From NCBI RefSeq assembly GCF_015244675.1, contig NZ_JABCQO010000007.1, forward strand, positions 1 to 64,000: a DNA stretch of 64,000 nt. The letters run 5' to 3'. The stretch is from Gluconobacter cerevisiae. GTDB lineage: Bacteria; Pseudomonadota; Alphaproteobacteria; Acetobacterales; Acetobacteraceae. How positions within the stretch are numbered: the stretch's first letter is position 1; every line of letters begins with the position of its first letter. The notes under the pieces are model-generated. The model saw only the letters and a list, made by a program, of their open reading frames with translations, did not search any database and was not told the origin of the DNA. Shown piece after piece: positions 49,382 through 57,479 of the stretch. Position numbers and translations under genes: made by a program.

Positions 49382-50367
49382 GCGGCGCCATATCCGTCCG
49401 GATGGTCCACACGCCAGCGCAGGGCCGTCTCGACGATATCATCAAGCTGGCTAAACTTCGGGTCCCAGCCCGTTTCCTTGCGGATCTGCGAAGAATCCGC
49501 CACCAGAACCGCCGGATCTCCCCCACGGCGCGGCGCCCATTCCCAGGGCACTTTCCGGCCGCTGACGCGCTCGACACTCTGAACGACTTCCAGATTGGTA
49601 AAGCCCAGACCATTGCCCAGATTATACGTCACGGACCGCTCATCGAGCTGCCCCATCGCGCGGATATGTGCATCGGCCAGATCCGTCACATGGATATAGT
49701 CGCGCACACAGGTGCCATCGCGCGTCGGATAGTCATTCCCGAACAGCTTCAGCCCGGCACGACGACCCAGGGCCGCGTCGATCGTCAACGGAATGAGATG
49801 CGTCTCCGGCCGGTGATCCTCACCCAGACGTCCCTGTGCATCCGCACCCGCCGCATTGAAATAGCGCAGGCACGCGCTCTTCATACCGCAAATCCGGTCC
49901 GCCCAGACCAGCGCACGCTCGATCAGATACTTACTCTCGCCATAAGGCGATCCCGGATCAACCGGCGCATCCGCCGAAATCAGCGGCGGACGATCATCGC
50001 CACCAAACAAAGCCGCCGTAGAGGAAAACACGAAGCGCTTCACGCCATGCCGCGTGCAGGCCTCGATCAGGTTCAGAGCCGTAATGTAGTTCCGGCGCAG
50101 ATAGAGGAAAGGCTGGCTCATGCTTTCGCCCACAAGCGACAGTGCAGCAAAATGCAGAACCGCATCCCACTGCCCCGAAGCCACCGCCCGGTCCGTCGCC
50201 TCGGCATCTGCCAGATCGACATGAATAAACTGTGCGCCCTGCGGCACGGCCGCCCGATGGCCTGTGCTCAGATTGTCGAGAACGACAACCTCATGTCCGG
50301 CATCCACCAGAGCCTGTGCCAGATGACTTCCGACAAACCCGGCCCCACCCGTAACGAGATACTTCAC
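49378..50367 (-). CDS. galE: UDP-glucose 4-epimerase
   Basis: Interconverts UDP-glucose and UDP-galactose for polysaccharide synthesis. The 329-residue SDR protein has GGAGFVGSHLAQAL, VFSSTAALFG with the catalytic Ser-Thr pair and SPYGESKYLIE with Tyr-x3-Lys. The RDGTCVRDYIHVTDLADAH block, in two parts, is diagnostic for GalE. It stands alone: convergent overlap with ybaK at its 3' end and a hairpin upstream. Galactose use through the adjacent sugar porter is possible but not shown. Confidence 0.93.
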   Translation of the reverse strand: MKYLVTGGAGFVGSHLAQALVDAGHEVVVLDNLSTGHRAAVPQGAQFIHVDLADAEATDRAVASGQWDAVLHFAALSLVGESMSQPFLYLRRNYITALNLIEACTRHGVKRFVFSSTAALFGGDDRPPLISADAPVDPGSPYGESKYLIERALVWADRICGMKSACLRYFNAAGADAQGRLGEDHRPETHLIPLTIDAALGRRAGLKLFGNDYPTRDGTCVRDYIHVTDLADAHIRAMGQLDERSVTYNLGNGLGFTNLEVVQSVERVSGRKVPWEWAPRRGGDPAVLVADSSQIRKETGWDPKFSQLDDIVETALRWRVDHPDGYGAA

Positions 50368-50396
50368 TGATCCAGCAGTCCTTTTTCCGGAAATAC

Positions 50397-50429
50397 CCGG
50401 CCCGTCACAAATGATCCATGACGGGCCGG
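50397..50429 (-). terminator. Hairpin between the DUF2501 gene and galE
   Basis: CCGGCCCGTCA (50397-50407) and TGACGGGCCGG (50419-50429) form a perfect 11-bp stem with an 11-base loop, 21 bases beyond the stop of the minus-strand gene. Only a short T-containing tail follows on that strand, so termination is probable but not strong. Confidence 0.6.
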
Positions 50430-50450
50430 ATCAAATAAGAGCAGAACAGA

Positions 50451-50888
50451 TCAGAGAAGATTCTGGGCGCGGCTGAGGATCATGCTGCACAGCTTCTGCT
50501 TCATCTGCCCCTTGAGGCTCGACAGCGACAGCGGATTGCTGCCCCCCGTCAGAAGCTGCCCCTGCTGCCCGGCGGCATAATCGCTGGAGGACGTCACGTC
50601 CTGCTTGCCCGTCAGGCTGCTCAGAGCCGATGTGGCGCTGCTGCCGCTCAGATAGTTGTTCTGCACACAATAGCTCAGAACACCCGCGACATTCCCCGTG
50701 CTGGCGGAAGACACGTTCGGCAGTACACTGCTCATGAGGCCACTGCCTCCCGTCATGCCACTCATGCCTGACATGCCGCTCATGGCATTGCCCGCATTGC
50801 CAACACCCGGAATGGACTGGGCCTGGGCTGAAGACGCAATCAGAGCAGTGGCCACCAGACCTGCGAAGAGACCGTTTAAGTAACGCAT
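50451..50888 (-). CDS. DUF2501-family exported protein (YjjA-like)
   Basis: A 145-residue periplasmic protein of unknown function, resembling E. coli YjjA (DUF2501). It has a signal peptide (RYLNGLFAGLVATALIASSAQA), a repeat of NAMSGMSGMSGMTGGSG (about residues 34-49), and the conserved part with VAGVLSYCVQNNYL and QKLCSMILSRAQNLL; its two cysteines may form a disulphide. The Ser/Met/Gly repeat is a probable site of length variation. Own ribosome site AAGGAGAAA precedes the ATG. Confidence 0.8.
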   Translation of the reverse strand: MRYLNGLFAGLVATALIASSAQAQSIPGVGNAGNAMSGMSGMSGMTGGSGLMSSVLPNVSSASTGNVAGVLSYCVQNNYLSGSSATSALSSLTGKQDVTSSSDYAAGQQGQLLTGGSNPLSLSSLKGQMKQKLCSMILSRAQNLL

Positions 50889-50999
50889 CCTATTTCTCCT
50901 TCAGAAGACGCTCAGGGCAGCACCTGTCAGAAGTCATCGTCGCTGCCGACATGTTTACCGAAAGTGACGCTAACATAGGATTGCAACGGGTTCACCCGT

Positions 51000-52214
51000 C
51001 TAGCGTCCGCAGAACTCCCGCGCCGCACCATAAATATGATAGAGCGAACTGGCCGGCACGTCCGAGACTGTCGCGTTTCCGAAGGCGTCGAAACGATCGA
51101 CCCACAAAGCACTGCTCTGATCGGAACTGAACGTTCCAAAGAATTGATCTGTCAGCCCCCGCAGGATATCGGGCCTCTCGTTACGACACACCAGCAGACG
51201 GCAAAGCTCGGTCTGTGGCCAGATACGCGTTGCATTTTCAACGGTCTGCCCCCCATCCGTCACGGCATCCCGCACGACGGTGCCTTCCCAGACACGCGCT
51301 ACGCCATGCGCCATTCCGAACGCAAACAGCCCTTCCGCCGCCCGGCCAATCGCCTCGGCCTCGGACGCCCCCGGCTCGAGACGCAGATAATCGCGCAGCA
51401 GCCAGGACCATTCGAAAAGATGCCCCGGCTCCACACGATTACTCCCCGCGGGGGCCGTCGGACGCCAGTCTGTCATGAAATCTTCAAGGAGCGCCCCCGA
51501 TCCGGGCTGGATGAGCTTCCCCAACGCCAGCCTCACCAGAGACCGCGCCTCGTCCAGATAAAAGCTGTCCCCCGAAACCTCGAACAGCACCAGAAACGCC
51601 TCAAGCAGATGCATATGAGGATTCTGATGTCGCACCGCCCCCGTCAGCGGCACCTCGTCCAGAAACCCACCATGCTCCGCCCGGAAAATCTGATGCAGTT
51701 CCAGCACGGTCTGCCGCGCCACCGCCAGAAAATCCGGATTGCCGCTCAGGCGATACGCCCAGCCATAAGCAAACAGAATGAAGGCATGCGCATACAGGTC
51801 CCGCTTCGTCCCGACCGGAGTTCCATCCGGTGCGACGGAAAAGATCCACCCCGCCTGTCCGTCCCGATGGCGATAAAGCCGCTCGACCTCTTCCAGACAG
51901 ACCAGCGCCTGCCCGGACGCCTCATGCAGCCCGTCCAGCGCCGCCCGACAGAATGTCGAAATCTGCCGCGCCTGCACCATCAGCCGCGACGCCTCCAGAA
52001 CCAGAGGCTCCCCGGAAAACGTCAGACGCTCATGATAGAGGCGCTTTGTGCGATCAAACCCCGCATCGCTCCAGAACGGCAGCACCGTCCGCGTCAGCCA
52101 GCCGCCCCAGAGCGACCGCTGGTCAGCATCCATGAGGGTCGGCAAAGAGGCGTAAGGCGTTCCGGTCTGCATCCGACTGCCGTATGAGAGCTGAACGTCC
52201 GCGTCAACAGACAC
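51000..52214 (-). CDS. AGE-family sugar epimerase/isomerase
   Basis: A 404-residue (alpha/alpha)6-barrel protein of the N-acylglucosamine 2-epimerase family, which includes GlcNAc 2-epimerase, mannose/aldose isomerases and mannobiose epimerase. Visible blocks are FCRAALDGL, GWIFSVAPDGTPVGTKRDLYAHAFILFAYGWAYRL (in two parts), FLDEVPLTGAVRHQNPHMHLLEAFLVLFE with the catalytic-region histidine, and GHLFEWSWLLRDYLRLE. The NPHMHLLEA segment points to the aldose/mannose isomerase side. Cytoplasmic. The start may be 52214 or an ATG at 52172. tRNA-Ala lies 57 bases upstream on the same strand. Confidence 0.82.
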   Translation of the reverse strand: MSVDADVQLSYGSRMQTGTPYASLPTLMDADQRSLWGGWLTRTVLPFWSDAGFDRTKRLYHERLTFSGEPLVLEASRLMVQARQISTFCRAALDGLHEASGQALVCLEEVERLYRHRDGQAGWIFSVAPDGTPVGTKRDLYAHAFILFAYGWAYRLSGNPDFLAVARQTVLELHQIFRAEHGGFLDEVPLTGAVRHQNPHMHLLEAFLVLFEVSGDSFYLDEARSLVRLALGKLIQPGSGALLEDFMTDWRPTAPAGSNRVEPGHLFEWSWLLRDYLRLEPGASEAEAIGRAAEGLFAFGMAHGVARVWEGTVVRDAVTDGGQTVENATRIWPQTELCRLLVCRNERPDILRGLTDQFFGTFSSDQSSALWVDRFDAFGNATVSDVPASSLYHIYGAAREFCGR

Positions 52215-52271
52215 AGATCAACCGTGGCAGAACCGGACCAGAAATTCCAGATTTTTAAGAGGGAAGGAAAC

Positions 52272-52347
52272 TGGTGGAGCCAATCGGGATCGAACCGACG
52301 ACCTCCTGAATGCCATTCAGGCGCTCTCCCAACTGAGCTATGGCCCC
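52272..52347 (-). tRNA. tRNA-Ala (anticodon GGC)
   Basis: A 76-base cloverleaf on the minus strand: acceptor GGGGCCA pairs with TGGCTCC (one G-T), the D arm is AGCTCAGTTGGGAGAGC, the anticodon stem CCTGA/TCAGG closes ATGGCAT giving GGC, and the T arm contains GGTTCGATCCC. CCA is encoded. It lies close to the maf/hemE origin interval. Confidence 0.95.
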
Positions 52348-52451
52348 ACATGTTTCATCTGCGGCCCCTTTGGGACGGAGCCGGATGAGGGCGGTATATC
52401 GTCATGATTTCGCCCTGACAAGCCTGAAAAACAGATTTTGACAGCAGTTTT

Positions 52452-53063
52452 TCAAGCGTCAAGCGCCTTCAGCCTGCGCAGTTCCTCCAATAAGGGAAGC
52501 AGCGGCAGCCCCAGCACAGCGTCCTGCGCCCCTTCAACCGCCGAAAAAAGCTGTATTCCGGGGCCCTCCAGCCGATACGCCCCCACACAGGACAGGATCG
52601 CCGCTCCTTCCCGCTCCAGATAGGCCTCAAGAAACGCCTCCGAAAACTCCCGCATCGTCAGACGCGGCGATGCCAGATGCTCCCAGATTTTCTCGCCCCC
52701 CTTATAAAGAACGACCGCCGTGCGCAGAACATGCGTCCGCCCCCGCAGCCGACGCAGATGCTCCCCCGCCTCCGCCACGGAACCCGGCTTGGCAAACGCT
52801 ACCCCGTCCAGATCGAGAATCTGGTCCGCCGCAACCGTCAGGTCCTCAAACCCCGCCTCCCGTGTCGCAAGGTTTGCTTTCGCATCCGCCAGAGCAATCG
52901 CCGTTTCCGAAAGCGTCTGCCCCTGCGCCTCGCAGGATTGCCGCAGCGCCTCCTCATCGAGATCGACCGGTCTGGCCTGCACCGTAAGACCCGCATTTTC
53001 GAGAAGCATCCGCCGGGCTAATGAGCCGCTGGCAAGAATCAGGGAAGTACTGAAAGACATCAT
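52452..53063 (-). CDS. maf: Maf-like nucleotide pyrophosphatase
   Basis: House-cleaning nucleoside triphosphate pyrophosphatase of 203 residues. The N-terminal signature LILASGSLARRMLLENAGL, the conserved ADQILDLDG block with its catalytic Asp and the RRLRGRTHVLRTAV segment are in family order. The second glutamate motif reads GPGIQLFSAVEGAQDAVLGLP. In alphaproteobacteria a Maf gene commonly sits beside hemE and the replication origin, as here. It is transcribed away from the origin interval. Two ATG codons (53063, 53060) are adjacent. Confidence 0.9.
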   Translation of the reverse strand: MMSFSTSLILASGSLARRMLLENAGLTVQARPVDLDEEALRQSCEAQGQTLSETAIALADAKANLATREAGFEDLTVAADQILDLDGVAFAKPGSVAEAGEHLRRLRGRTHVLRTAVVLYKGGEKIWEHLASPRLTMREFSEAFLEAYLEREGAAILSCVGAYRLEGPGIQLFSAVEGAQDAVLGLPLLPLLEELRRLKALDA

Positions 53064-53416
53064 AATGTACGACTCCGTACTATCGACTGTAAGAACGAGG
53101 GCGAGTACTGCAAAAAACCCTGTGAAGGCATTGCGTCAGTACTGGGGTACATGGGGATAGTACCTGCCCTCCCGAAAAGAGTACCGAGTACCGTGGATTG
53201 TACGGTACACCAGCCATAACTGGGGGTTGTACACAGCCTCTCTGTGGGCAATTCGGGATAGAATCAACGACTCCCTTGCAGACTGCGGCTTCCAGAGTTG
53301 TACACAGTGTGAACAAGACGGGGTACATTTTCAGAAAGCCGGGTACCCCGGTATCCACAGGGATCATCTTAACCTCCAGCATTTCTTTCTTTTTTCTTTT
53401 ATGATTAGTGGGCGGC
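53064..53416. other. Probable chromosomal replication origin (oriC)
   Basis: Non-coding interval between maf and hemE, the usual site of the alphaproteobacterial origin. It has DnaA-box-like 9-mers: GTATCCACA at 53351-53359 (8/9 to TTATCCACA), TTGTACACA twice in GTTGTACACAG (53226-53236, 53297-53307), TGTGAACAA at 53308-53316 and TGTGGGCAA at 53243-53251. There are three GANTC (CcrM) sites at 53071, 53261 and 53269, and an AT/pyrimidine-rich stretch at 53368-53406 that could melt. Fifteen GTAC tetramers lie between 53047 and 53346. parABS is 20 kb away. Location and boxes are seen; function is inferred. Confidence 0.75.
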
Positions 53417-54490
53417 ATGATTTCGGAAAACGCACCTTCCTCACCCTCGTCGAAACCGCTTTCGAAGCCCCTTCTGCGGGCCCTCCGTGGTGAAGCCATC
53501 TGGCCGCCTCCGGTCTGGCTCATGCGTCAGGCAGGCCGCTATCTCCCCGAATTCCGCGCCATGCGCGACAAGGCCGACTTCCTGACCCGGTGCATGACCC
53601 CGGACATGGCCACCGAACTGACGATCCAGCCCATCCGCCGCTACGGCATGGACGGCGCGATCCTGTTTTCCGACATCCTGATCCTGCCCTGGGCCATGGG
53701 TCAGTCCCTGGACTTCATCGACGGCCGTGGCCCGGTCCTCAGCGCCATCCGTTCAGAAGCCGACCTCGCCCGGCTTGATCCCAAGCGCGTACAGGACGCC
53801 GTCGCACCCGTGCGCGAGACCTTGTCCCGCCTCGCAAAAGAGCTTCCCGACGTCACGACACTTCTGGGCTTCGCAGGCAGCCCGTTCACGGTCGCCTGCT
53901 ACATGGTCGAGGGCGGTGGATCGCGGGATTTCGCCGAAACCCGCCGCATGATGCAGACCAACCCGGCCCTATTCGATCGCCTGATCGACACCCTGATCTC
54001 GAGTACAGCCGAGATGCTCTGCGGCCAGATCGAAGCGGGCGCGGAAGCGGTGATGCTGTTCGATTCCTGGGCCGGAATTCTGCCCCCTTCGGCATTCCGC
54101 CGCTATGTGATCGAACCGACGCGCCAGATCGTCGCGTACATCCGCGCCCGTCACCCCAACACCCCACTCATCGGCTTTCCGCGTCTCGGCGGCATCATGG
54201 TCCGTGAATACGCGCAGAAAACCGGCATCAACACGCTGGCGCTCGACACGGTCGCCGACCCCGCTCAGATTTCCGAACTGCTGTCCAAAGACGTTCCGGG
54301 CCTCACCCTTCAGGGCAACATGGACCCGATGATCCTGTTCTCCGGCGGTGAGGCAATGATCCGCGAAGCCCAGGCCATCCGCGACGCAATGCGCGGAAAG
54401 CCCCATGTTTTCAATCTCGGACACGGCGTCATGCAGCATACGCCCCCTGAAAACGTGGCGGCCCTCGTTGAGGCGGTACGGTCTGTATGA
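53417..54490 (+). CDS. hemE: Uroporphyrinogen decarboxylase
   Basis: Cytoplasmic haem-pathway enzyme converting uroporphyrinogen III to coproporphyrinogen III. From the ATG at 53417 it has 357 residues, with WLMRQAGRYLPEFR near the N-terminus (signature 1), ILFSDILILPWAMG with the catalytic Asp, GFAGSPFTVACYMVEGG, and FNLGHGVMQHTPPENV (signature 2). A GTG at 53408 would add three residues. It is the first gene of hemE-HAD-hemJ, each overlapping the next by four bases. Its promoter must overlap the origin interval, as in Caulobacter. Confidence 0.96.
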   Translation: MISENAPSSPSSKPLSKPLLRALRGEAIWPPPVWLMRQAGRYLPEFRAMRDKADFLTRCMTPDMATELTIQPIRRYGMDGAILFSDILILPWAMGQSLDFIDGRGPVLSAIRSEADLARLDPKRVQDAVAPVRETLSRLAKELPDVTTLLGFAGSPFTVACYMVEGGGSRDFAETRRMMQTNPALFDRLIDTLISSTAEMLCGQIEAGAEAVMLFDSWAGILPPSAFRRYVIEPTRQIVAYIRARHPNTPLIGFPRLGGIMVREYAQKTGINTLALDTVADPAQISELLSKDVPGLTLQGNMDPMILFSGGEAMIREAQAIRDAMRGKPHVFNLGHGVMQHTPPENVAALVEAVRSV

Positions 54491-55191
54491 CAACCGTCCT
54501 GGATCCAGCAGGCCAGCTGAAACTGGTCATTTTCGACTGTGACGGCGTTCTCGTGGACAGCGAAGGCCCGTCCTGCCGGGCCACGGCGGAATTCGCCCGA
54601 TCCAAGGGCATGTCCATCTCCGACGAAGAGGCGCATGAGCGTTTCGCAGGCATGGCTCTGCCGCAGATCGTAACCAAACTCGAACACGAAATTGGTCATC
54701 CGCTCCCGCCAGAAACGGCAGTCATGTTGCGCGAAAATCTCGTACAGATGATGCAGAAAATCGCAGAACCTGTAGGCGGTGCGCCTGAAATGCTGGCAGG
54801 TGTGCGGTCTTTGGGACTGCCGGTTCGCGTCGGTTCGAATTCTTCCGTCCGTGAGATGGAAATCAAGTTCGAAAAAACCGGAATGTCGCAGTATTTCCCC
54901 GAAAAACGCGTCCATTCCGCCAATGACATGGGCTGCCCCAAACCCGATCCGGACGTCTATCTGTACGCGGCAAAAGCAGAGGGCATTCTGCCAGAAAGCT
55001 GTGTCGTCATCGAAGACAGCGATACTGGAGCAGAAGCCGCTTGGAAGGCCGGAATGGCCTGTGTGCTTCTTCGCCCTGAAGACATGCCTGCACCGCCTTT
55101 CTGGCCCGTCGAAGGCTCGGTCCGCATCGCCCATCTGGACGAGCTGGTACCGCTGCTGCACCGGACGCTTGAAAGTCAGAAACCCGCATGA
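54487..55191 (+). CDS. HAD-superfamily phosphatase
   Basis: HAD hydrolase of 234 residues with the nucleophile motif FDCDGVLVDSEG, motif II GSNSS, and motif III KPDPDVYLYAAKAEG followed by VIEDSDTGAEAA. This is the beta-phosphoglucomutase/phosphoglycolate phosphatase subgroup with a helical cap. The substrate is unknown. It is overlapped by four bases on both sides inside the haem operon (ATGA at hemE and at hemJ), so it is made together with hemE and hemJ. A link to haem synthesis is possible but nothing in the sequence shows it. Confidence 0.85.
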   Translation: MTTVLDPAGQLKLVIFDCDGVLVDSEGPSCRATAEFARSKGMSISDEEAHERFAGMALPQIVTKLEHEIGHPLPPETAVMLRENLVQMMQKIAEPVGGAPEMLAGVRSLGLPVRVGSNSSVREMEIKFEKTGMSQYFPEKRVHSANDMGCPKPDPDVYLYAAKAEGILPESCVVIEDSDTGAEAAWKAGMACVLLRPEDMPAPPFWPVEGSVRIAHLDELVPLLHRTLESQKPA

Positions 55192-55634
55192 CCGATTTTC
55201 TCGCGACGTATCAGAGCTGGATCCTATCCCTGCACATCATGGCGTTCATCGCCTGGATGGCCGGGACGTTCTATCTCCCGCGCTTGTATGTCTATCACTG
55301 TCAGGTGGTACCGGGCTCGGCCGAAAGCGAGCGGTTCAAGGTCATGGAGCGCAAACTCCTGCGCCAGATCATGACCCCCGCCATGATCGTGACCTTCCTC
55401 GCAGGCGGCGCTCTGGCCTCCATCCCCGGTTTGATCGACTGGAACGCAGGCTGGTGGTGGACGAAGCTGATCTGCGTCCTCGGTCTCGCCGGATTTCACG
55501 GCGCCTGCGGAACATGGCGTCGTGGTTTCGCCGAAGACCGCAACCAGCATCCGGAAAAATTCTACCGGACCGCCAATGAAGTCCCCACAATCCTGATGAT
55601 GGTCATCGTCATCATGATCATCGTCCGCCCCTGA
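55188..55634 (+). CDS. hemJ: Protoporphyrinogen oxidase HemJ
   Basis: Integral membrane protein (UPF0093) of 148 residues that oxidises protoporphyrinogen IX in many alphaproteobacteria lacking HemG and HemY. Four hydrophobic helices are visible. The conserved His in SLHIMAFIAWMAGTFYLPRLYVYH and the lysine/arginine of MERKLLRQIMTPAMI match the family. It overlaps the HAD gene by four bases and ends the operon, after which comes the branched palindromic element at 55647. Confidence 0.93.
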   Translation: MTDFLATYQSWILSLHIMAFIAWMAGTFYLPRLYVYHCQVVPGSAESERFKVMERKLLRQIMTPAMIVTFLAGGALASIPGLIDWNAGWWWTKLICVLGLAGFHGACGTWRRGFAEDRNQHPEKFYRTANEVPTILMMVIVIMIIVRP

Positions 55635-55646
55635 GAGACGTCTTTG

Positions 55647-55729
55647 ATAAAAGTTTTTGGGTGTCGCCTTTTTTAAAAAGGTGACGGTCTTTGAAGCTTT
55701 TTGAAAAAAGCTTCACCAAAAACTTTTAT
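55647..55729. repeat. Branched palindromic intergenic element (three-way junction)
   Basis: Outer arms ATAAAAGTTTTTGGGTG (55647-55663) and CACCAAAAACTTTTAT (55714-55729) pair with one extra G. Inside are two hairpins: GTCGCCTTTTTT/AAAAAGGTGAC (55663-55685) and GAAGCTTTTTGA/AAAAAGCTTC (55693-55714). The 83-base unit can fold as a three-way junction on either strand. I recall similar AAGTTTTTGG elements as dispersed repeats in acetic acid bacterial genomes, from memory only. It may also end the hemJ transcript. Confidence 0.7.
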
Positions 55730-55734
55730 GACTT

Positions 55735-56706
55735 TCAGATCAGGCCGTATTTTACGCCGGTCATCTGTTCCGAGACGGTCCACAGACGCGCGGCCAGTTC
55801 GGGTACATGCGCCAGAGCTGGCAGCCCCGCGATCCCCGGCACGCCACGGCGTTCTCCCGGCCCTTGCGGACCATAATAGCTGCCGTCATGCGCCTGCGGA
55901 CTGGCAAGAGCATAGAGCAGCGGCCACGCCCCCTCCTCGACCGTCTGCCCCATCGCATGAAACACCGGCCCGGCGACACTGCGTGCCAGACTGCGCATGA
56001 ACCGTGCGGCTTTGTTGGCGGACTGGTCCAGACTGCCGTTATTCGCGACGATATCACTGGCCGCCCAGCCCGGATGCGCCGCACGCGAATGAATGGGCCA
56101 GGGCGCTTTTGCGGCCCGGCGGTTCAGTTCGAGCGCAAACAGCAGGTTGGACAGCTTGCTCTGACGATACCGCACCATCGGATTGTAGGAATGCCGCGCA
56201 TTCAGATCGCCAAACGGGATTTCGCCCTTCAGCGCCGCCAGAGACGCCACTGTCATGACCGTCGCATTCCCCGCCGCCAGCAACGGCAGCAGCCGTCCGG
56301 TCAAAGCGAAATGCCCGAGATGGTTGGTCCCGAACTGCAACTCGAACCCATCTTTCGTCGTCAGACGCGTCGCAGGCCCCATGACCCCGGCATTGTTCGC
56401 CAAAAGATGGATCGGCTCGCCCCGGCTTCGCATCGCGGACGCAAACGCCTCGATCCCGGCCAGAGACGCCAGATCCAGCAGTTCGAACCGCGCTTTGACG
56501 AACGGCACGCGCTCATGAAGCCGTGCCAGCGCCGCCTGTCCCTTGTCATGACTGCGACCGCTCAGCACGATCGCAGCACCCTGCTTTGCCAGCCCGCAGG
56601 CGACCTCGAACCCTAGCCCCCCGGTCGATCCGGTGATGAGCGCCGTCTTTCCGTCCAGACGTTCAAGAGAGTCTGTGGACCACTCGGGAGCGGAGGGCTG
56701 TGTCAT
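55735..56706 (-). CDS. Short-chain dehydrogenase/reductase (retinol-dehydrogenase-like)
   Basis: Classical-extended SDR of 323 residues. The nucleotide-binding motif TGSTGGLGFEVA is at about residues 26-37, NNAG near 104-107 and the active-site pair in YRQSK (Tyr-x3-Lys). The overall pattern, ending AARLWTVSEQMTGVKYG, is that of the retinol-dehydrogenase/WWOX-like bacterial SDRs, which reduce or oxidise diverse alcohols and ketones with NADP. Substrate unknown. It is transcribed towards the palindromic repeat and follows DedA on the same strand only after a divergent gap, so it is probably monocistronic. Confidence 0.85.
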   Translation of the reverse strand: MTQPSAPEWSTDSLERLDGKTALITGSTGGLGFEVACGLAKQGAAIVLSGRSHDKGQAALARLHERVPFVKARFELLDLASLAGIEAFASAMRSRGEPIHLLANNAGVMGPATRLTTKDGFELQFGTNHLGHFALTGRLLPLLAAGNATVMTVASLAALKGEIPFGDLNARHSYNPMVRYRQSKLSNLLFALELNRRAAKAPWPIHSRAAHPGWAASDIVANNGSLDQSANKAARFMRSLARSVAGPVFHAMGQTVEEGAWPLLYALASPQAHDGSYYGPQGPGERRGVPGIAGLPALAHVPELAARLWTVSEQMTGVKYGLI

Positions 56707-56729
56707 GACGTCTGTCCTTCCAGTCTGTG

Positions 56730-57419
56730 TCAGCTCGGTTTCTTGTCCACACGCGATTCCTCGCGCTTTTCGTCTTCCTCGGCCTGCCGGAGCGCCTCAT
56801 CCGTCAGGCGCTTCTCGTTCTTCTTGAGAAAAACGAGCGCCCCGATCAGACAGCAGACCCCCACGACCGCCATGGCGATCCCGACCGGCCCGGTGATCTT
56901 CTCGATCTGCTTGCCCAGTTCATAGGTCACAAAGGCATAGCCACCGGCCCAGCAGATGCCACCAAGCGCATTGAAGAACAGGAACGAATGCCAGGGCATC
57001 CGGTTCGCTCCTGCCAGCAATGCGACGAACACGCGCAACACCGCGACAAAACGCCCCAGAAACACGACGATCCCGCCATGCCGACGGAACAGATACCGCC
57101 CGAGCATCAGCCGCTCTTCAGTCAGACCGACTTTCTGGCCGTGCTTTTTCAGAATGCCGTAACCGAAGTGATGGCCGATCAGATAGCCAATATTGTCGCC
57201 CATGATGGCGCCAAGCACGGCTGCCAGCGCGATCCAGCGGATTTCAAGATGATGGGTGCTGCCCGCATAGAGCGAAGCGGCGATGATGACGCTCTCCGCC
57301 GGAAGTGGAAGTCCCATGCTCTCGAACATGACGGTGATGCCGACGACGCCATAGCCATACTGTATCAGCATGTGATCGAGAAAATGACTGAGATGAAACA
57401 GCGGTTTGGTCCTGTTCAA
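56730..57419 (-). CDS. DedA-family membrane protein
   Basis: Inner-membrane protein of 229 residues in the DedA/SNARE-associated family, some of which flip undecaprenyl phosphate or phosphatidylethanolamine. Visible are ESMGLPLPAESVIIAASLYAG with the membrane-embedded glutamates, GDNIGYLIGHHFGYGIL and FLGRFVAVLRVFVALLAGANRM with the conserved arginine-rich loop. The C-terminus is charged (KKNEKRLTDEALRQAEEDEKREESR, in parts). It lies 23 bases downstream of nothing on its strand and 60 bases from the divergent S9 peptidase start. Confidence 0.88.
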   Translation of the reverse strand: MNRTKPLFHLSHFLDHMLIQYGYGVVGITVMFESMGLPLPAESVIIAASLYAGSTHHLEIRWIALAAVLGAIMGDNIGYLIGHHFGYGILKKHGQKVGLTEERLMLGRYLFRRHGGIVVFLGRFVAVLRVFVALLAGANRMPWHSFLFFNALGGICWAGGYAFVTYELGKQIEKITGPVGIAMAVVGVCCLIGALVFLKKNEKRLTDEALRQAEEDEKREESRVDKKPS

Positions 57420-57479
57420 GCTGTGGCGGAAGAGAGTGCCACGGGCTACGATACTACGGCATCGGAGACAGGATGAAAA

